A stretch of 64,000 nt of DNA from Azadirachta indica. Taxonomy: Eukaryota > Streptophyta > Magnoliopsida > Sapindales > Meliaceae. Positions 60,160 through 64,000 of this stretch are shown in pieces (positions within the stretch are counted from its first letter, which is position 1; each line of letters opens with the position of its first letter). The notes under the pieces were generated by a model that was not told the DNA's origin, made no database searches, and saw only the letters and a program-made list of their open reading frames with translations. Position numbers and translations under genes: made by a program. The stretch lies in NCBI GenBank assembly GCA_022749755.1, contig CM040443.1:17699244-17763243 (forward strand). Direction: 5' to 3'.

Positions 60160-60960
60160 TTGAGTGAATTTGACACAGAATATCAACCTTGTAAAGCTAT
60201 TAAGGCCTAGGCTTTAGCAAACTTTATTACAAAAAGATTGATGGTAGAAGGAATGATGGTAAGAGAAGTAACTAAGCCAATGGCTACTCAGGAAGTAGAG
60301 ATGCAGACCGTGCCTGCTTAGAATGATACGCTAAGACAAGCATATAATAATACTCAATCCTCAAAGGACGCGACCGAACAAATATCAGAAGAAGAACAAG
60401 GAAGGGCTCAGCTCTAGCACCTCTATATAGATGGAGCATCGAACGTGCAAGGCGGGGGAGCCAAAATAATTCTGGTCGGACCAGAAAATATAGAGCTATC
60501 TTGTGCCTTACACTTTGATTTTAAGGTAACAAGTAATAAAGTGGAATAAAAAGCCTTATTGACTGAATTTGGTCTAACACTTTTAGTCAGAGCAAATTAT
60601 CTTAAGATAAAAAGAGATTCACAAGTAGTGAACTAAGTTTTTGGACAATTTTAGACAAGAGGTAGAAACATGTATACCTATTTGAGTAGAACCGCAGAGT
60701 TAATGTAGCGTTTTAAGAGGGTGGTGATAACATAAATCCCATGATCAGAAAATGTTAAGGCAGATGCCTTGACAAAATTAGCTTTAACCTTGCAAGAGAA
60801 GTTCCTGACAACAATTCCCATGAAAGTGTTATGCCAAAAAAGTGTGGGGCAATTAGTGGTGAAAACCAATCAAGTCAACACAACATACCAAGTTTTTACT
60901 TGGATTGACCCAATCAAAGAATACATCCTAGATGGCAAGTTATCAGAAGGCTAAGAGGAG
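60160..60960 (+). pseudogene. Gypsy RNase H relic
   Basis: Near 60160 SEFDTEYQPCKAIKA marks the end of the first RNase H. After a linker, 60420-60640 reads LYIDGASNVQGGGAKIILVG, then LHFDFKVTSNKVE, stop, KALLTEFGLTLL, and IKRDSQVVN, the D...E...D pattern of the second (archaeal-type) RNase H that Tat elements carry. A tail VKADALTKLALTLQEKF lies at 60750-60810. Several stops. Confidence 0.7.
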
Positions 60961-60999
60961 GCTAGAAAGATTAAGAATAAATCTTCGTGATATTCGGTA

Positions 61000-62095
61000 A
61001 TCAACAGAGTATTATATAAACGAGGATTCAGGAAGCCATACTTACGATGTGTGGATGAAAAAGAGGGAGACTATATGTTTAAGGAAGTTCACATGGGCAA
61101 TTGCGATGATCATAGAGGGACCAAATCATTGGCGTACAGCATTTTACGTCAGGGAAGTTCACATGGGCAGTTGCGATGATCATAGAGGGGCCAAATCATT
61201 GGCGTACCGCATTTTACGTTAAGGATGTTACTGGCCAACACTCTACTAAGACGCGATTAGGACAATATAATCTTGCTGAAGATGCCAACTTCATGGCCAT
61301 ATTCCCCGACAATTGCCTAAATAGCTTTGCATGATAGGGACTCGACTTGATTGGATCCCTGCTCGTAGGACGTGCTCAGATGAAATATACAATAATCACC
61401 ATCAATTATTTTACAAAATGGGTAGAAGCATAGCCATTAGGCACTATAACAAAAAAAGACCACTACCTTTGTGGAAAGAAACTTGATTTATAGGTATTGA
61501 ATTCCTCGAATATTGATAGCAAACAATAGAAGCAATTTGATAACGCAAATTTTAAGGAATTCTAAGCCGATCTAAGTATTAAAGAAGCGACTTGATGATA
61601 AGAAAGTAGTATAGGTTGACGAGTTGCCTCAGGTCCTTTGGGTTTACAGAACAATAACGAGGACTATAACTGGTGAAACACTATACTCCTTACCTTTTAG
61701 CTTTGAAGTAGCAGTATCAATGGAAATCGAAGCACCTTCCTTCAGGGTGAAGCACTTAAATAAACTAAAAAACAATAAGCTAATAGGATTGGACTTAAAT
61801 TTGTTGGAAGATAAACAAGATCAGGTTCTTATCAACATAGCTGTTTGTCAACAATGGGTGGCCAAATACTATAATAAGAGAGTTTGATCGAGAACCTTTC
61901 GTGAAGAAGATTTAGTGTTGCAATAGATTACGCAAAACACAAAAGTACTTGGAAATGAAGCTTTAGGAGAAAACTAGGAAGGTTCATATAAGGTGACCAG
62001 AATAATCAGACCAAGAGTCTGCAAGTTGCAATATCCTAATGGAAGAGAGATGTTGAAGAAATATTTCCCTTGAAGACTTACAAAGTTGTTGTCTA
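61000..62095 (+). pseudogene. Gypsy integrase relic
   Basis: RVLYKRGFRKPYLRCVDEKE and YMFKEVHMGNCDDHRGTKSL give the N-terminal HHCC region. The core at 61330-61500 is scrambled by frameshifts. The C-terminal part is readable at 61624-61887 (LPQVLWVYRTITRTITGETL, SLPFSFEVAVSMEIE) and to 62090 (VTRIIRPRVCKLQYPNG). A 70-bp tandem duplication disrupts the N-terminal part. Confidence 0.75.
61083..61222 (+). repeat. 70-bp tandem duplication in integrase
   Basis: GGAAGTTCACATGGGCAATT... at 61083 is repeated from 61153 with few substitutions (for example GGGA to GGGG, TACAGC to TACCGC). 70 is not a multiple of three, so it shifts the frame. Confidence 0.9.
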
Positions 62096-62162
62096 AAAAG
62101 ATCTAAACATTATTCAAGTGACACAACTATTATCCTATTCTATCGTCATGATAAAAAATTAT

Positions 62163-62640
62163 CATAAAAAGATTTGATCATACTTTAGATCAGACAATAA
62201 TGATTAAAAGATCAATTAATTTCATTTTATTTTAAAAACATTGTAAAAAAACCTGACCTCAGTTTAGAGCAAACAACAATGATTACAAGATTAATAAATT
62301 TCGTTTATTTCAAAAATTATTGTAAAAAGATCTTACCTCAATTCGAATCATTTAACAAATAATTTTGATATCAATAGATTCCGTTAAATTGTTGTGAGAA
62401 GATCTAAAATCAGGTTAGATCAAACAACAATGATTGAAAGATTAATAAGTTTTCTTTTTTTTTTTTCAGAAATTGACATAAAAAATATTTGACTATAGTT
62501 CAAATCAAACAAATAATAGTTAAAAGATTGATCAAGTTCGTAAATTTTGCAGTCACTTAGAAAAATTGTGCAACAAGATCTGACTACGTTTCAAGTCTTA
62601 TCTCTATCTTGGTTAAAAGATTAACCAATCTCATTTCAAC
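62163..62640 (+). repeat. ~70-95-bp tandem array downstream of pol
   Basis: Six imperfect units of the type AAAAAGATCTGACCTCAGTT followed by TAGATCAAACAACAATGATT, AAAAGATTAATAAATTTCGT and TTATTTCAAAAATTATTGT. Arrays in the 3' untranslated region are common in Tat-lineage elements. Confidence 0.85.
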
Positions 62641-63059
62641 CATATACCACAAAAGAAGACCTGAAGACTAGTTTAGGCCATAAGACACCTTGATATGCGA
62701 TTTCTATTCACATCATGTGATTTACTTGATTAAAACGATGCAACAAGAGTAATTCAAACAAGCATTGATTCAACATGAAACTTTATATTTCAATCAACTA
62801 AGAATAGAGATTAAAGTAGCACTGATCTAAAACGTTTAGGTTTTGAATAGAATAAATAAGTAATGAAAATTCAACTATTTATATTGCAACTTGTTGAAGT
62901 TACTCAAAAATATAGGAAAATAGAGATGAAGCTTCCTTCGGAGGTGGCAATGGATGGTACAAAAAGTTGGATTCTCGACTAAGGGTATGGTCTTATCAAA
63001 GTAAGCACGGTTGGAATCTAGACCAAGCTCTTTTTTACCCGTTTCCCCTTGATCTTTGG
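62641..63059. other. Gypsy 3' non-coding stretch
   Basis: No coding signal is recognised between the tandem array and the minus-strand open region. Confidence 0.4.
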
Positions 63060-63955
63060 CTCCACCTAAGTTAAGCTTTTTATACTCTATCTGAAATATC
63101 TTATAGGCTAGTTCTAAAGCTTCCTTGGCAGTGTCATTACATTACTGCTTGACTTTTGCTTGGTACGGGTAAGCTCATCTTCCAGGTCCTTGTTGGTATA
63201 CACGAGGTTAGTTACTTAAGAATCGAGTTAAGATACCTGAGCCTCGAGGTCGACGACTTTGCTCTTGAGCATGCCTTGCTCACCTACCCACTTCTTCCTC
63301 TCCCGGCTCAGCTAAACCTTCAAGCCTTCTTCTTATTTTTTCACTCTCTTCAACTTCTAGTCCAACAAGTTCTTCTCTAAAGTTAGTTGATCTACAATTT
63401 TATACATGGTGACATTTGCAATAAAATGTTCCTTCGCACTGTCAATCTGGAAGGTTAAAGAATGATACACCTATATAGATTCTAAAAGGTAGACAATTGA
63501 TCAGAAAGACCTACCATAATTAGACAAAAATGAGAATGTTAAGTATAATTACCTTGCCCAGTTGCTTATTGATTTTGTCTAGAATATTATCTGTACTAGC
63601 AACCTCCACTTTCGAAGAAAAGGATAGGCTGATCGCAATGGCCAAATGATTAATTGGTAGAACTAGGAGCTCGAAGAGGGCCCTCTTCTCTTCCAAAATA
63701 TCCATTTAGGAAAGGTCGTGTATTTCAACAATTTCTTCCCCCTATTTTGTATATTGCTTTTTAGTTGACCTATTTTTCCTCACCTTTGAAGACCCCAACC
63801 ATGCTTTTCATCTTTTCTTTAGGCGGATCCTGCTTGTCTTTTTTGGGAGTTTCATCAATTTTTCTTTCTATGATCTTGGGGTTAGTTGTTGTCCCCTTTG
63901 ATGACCCACCGTTATTTTGCTCAGACTTTTTATATGGGTCTCTAGCTTTCTTCAT
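63060..63955 (-). pseudogene. Antisense coiled-coil ORF of the gypsy element (relic)
   Basis: The minus strand reads, from the right, a Lys/Pro-rich part (MKKARDPYKKSEQNNGGSSK, then KKDKQDPPKEKMKSMVGVFK) and, past stops, IDILEEKR-type and ATGQ frames. At 63380-63150 a heptad-like segment reads KWVGEQGMLKSKVVDLEAQV and YTNKDLEDELTRTKQKSSSN. Charged coiled coils on the strand opposite to pol are a known feature of extra ORFs in Tat-lineage elements. It is broken by stops. Its assignment to this element is by position. Confidence 0.5.
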
Positions 63956-64000
63956 TGCGTCCCTAGGCTGTGATTCTAGCTTAGTGAGAACTGAACCTAA

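Larger units (their letters stand above)
55908..64000 (+). mobile_element. Ty3/gypsy element, Tat lineage, decayed (runs off edge)
   Basis: The order is 5' LTR (55908-56335), primer-binding region, gag, protease, RT, RNase H, integrase, tandem array, minus-strand coiled-coil open region. The RT wording (DFIDLNKACFKDSF, LRIDQLVDTTTRHKLLSIMD) is that of the Tat lineage of plant gypsy elements, which often carry an extra, frequently antisense, ORF between pol and the 3' LTR. The 3' LTR is beyond the window. All coding parts have stops, frameshifts or deletions. Confidence 0.82.

Overview
This is eukaryotic nuclear DNA from a flowering plant, almost certainly a eudicot. The evidence is AT-rich DNA with GT-AG introns, plant-type genes (importin-4, PRP40C, a C20-gibberellin 2-oxidase) and plant transposon families (Kaonashi-like MULEs carrying Ulp1 protease relics, a Copia element, a Tat-lineage Ty3/gypsy element, hAT-like and LINE debris). 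The species cannot be named from the sequence alone. A 100-base run of N at 26878-26977 is an assembly gap.

Layout. 1-1100: 5' end of an importin-4 gene on the minus strand, running off the left edge. 1126-13300: transposon graveyard with a hAT-like MITE, a DUF1985 relic, a MULE transposase relic and an Ulp1-like protease relic. 13597-14696: three decayed exons of a PRORP (protein-only RNase P) pseudogene. 16430-24983: 5' half of a PRP40C splicing-factor gene, with LINE 3'-end relics in an intron; the FF-domain half is absent. 26978-30431: 3' half of a dead Copia element next to the gap. 33806-35032: complete three-exon gibberellin 2-oxidase gene. 37427-38797: two-exon minus-strand gene for a small basic/acidic, probably nuclear, protein of unknown function.

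38985-49914 is the most informative repeat block. A 9.57-kb MULE with ~200-bp terminal inverted repeats lies against a 737-bp MULE-type MITE, and the 9-bp word AAATATTTT flanks both, occurring three times. A third MITE starts two bases later. All three contain internal tandem arrays. The big element carries a decayed transposase on the plus strand and a decayed DUF1985/Ulp1-type gene on the minus strand.

51650-54660 holds tandem arrays and a GC-richer repeat-like stretch. 55908 to the right edge is a decayed Tat-lineage gypsy element: 5' LTR, gag, protease, RT, RNase H, integrase, a six-unit tandem array, and a minus-strand coiled-coil open region resembling the extra antisense ORFs known from this lineage.

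Host genes judged functional or potentially functional: importin-4 (partial), PRP40C (partial, completeness uncertain), GA2ox and the unknown 262-aa protein. All transposon coding regions are broken. No tRNA, rRNA or CRISPR was recognised. Exon borders were set by eye from GT-AG sites and reading-frame continuity; family names come from recognised motifs, not database searches.
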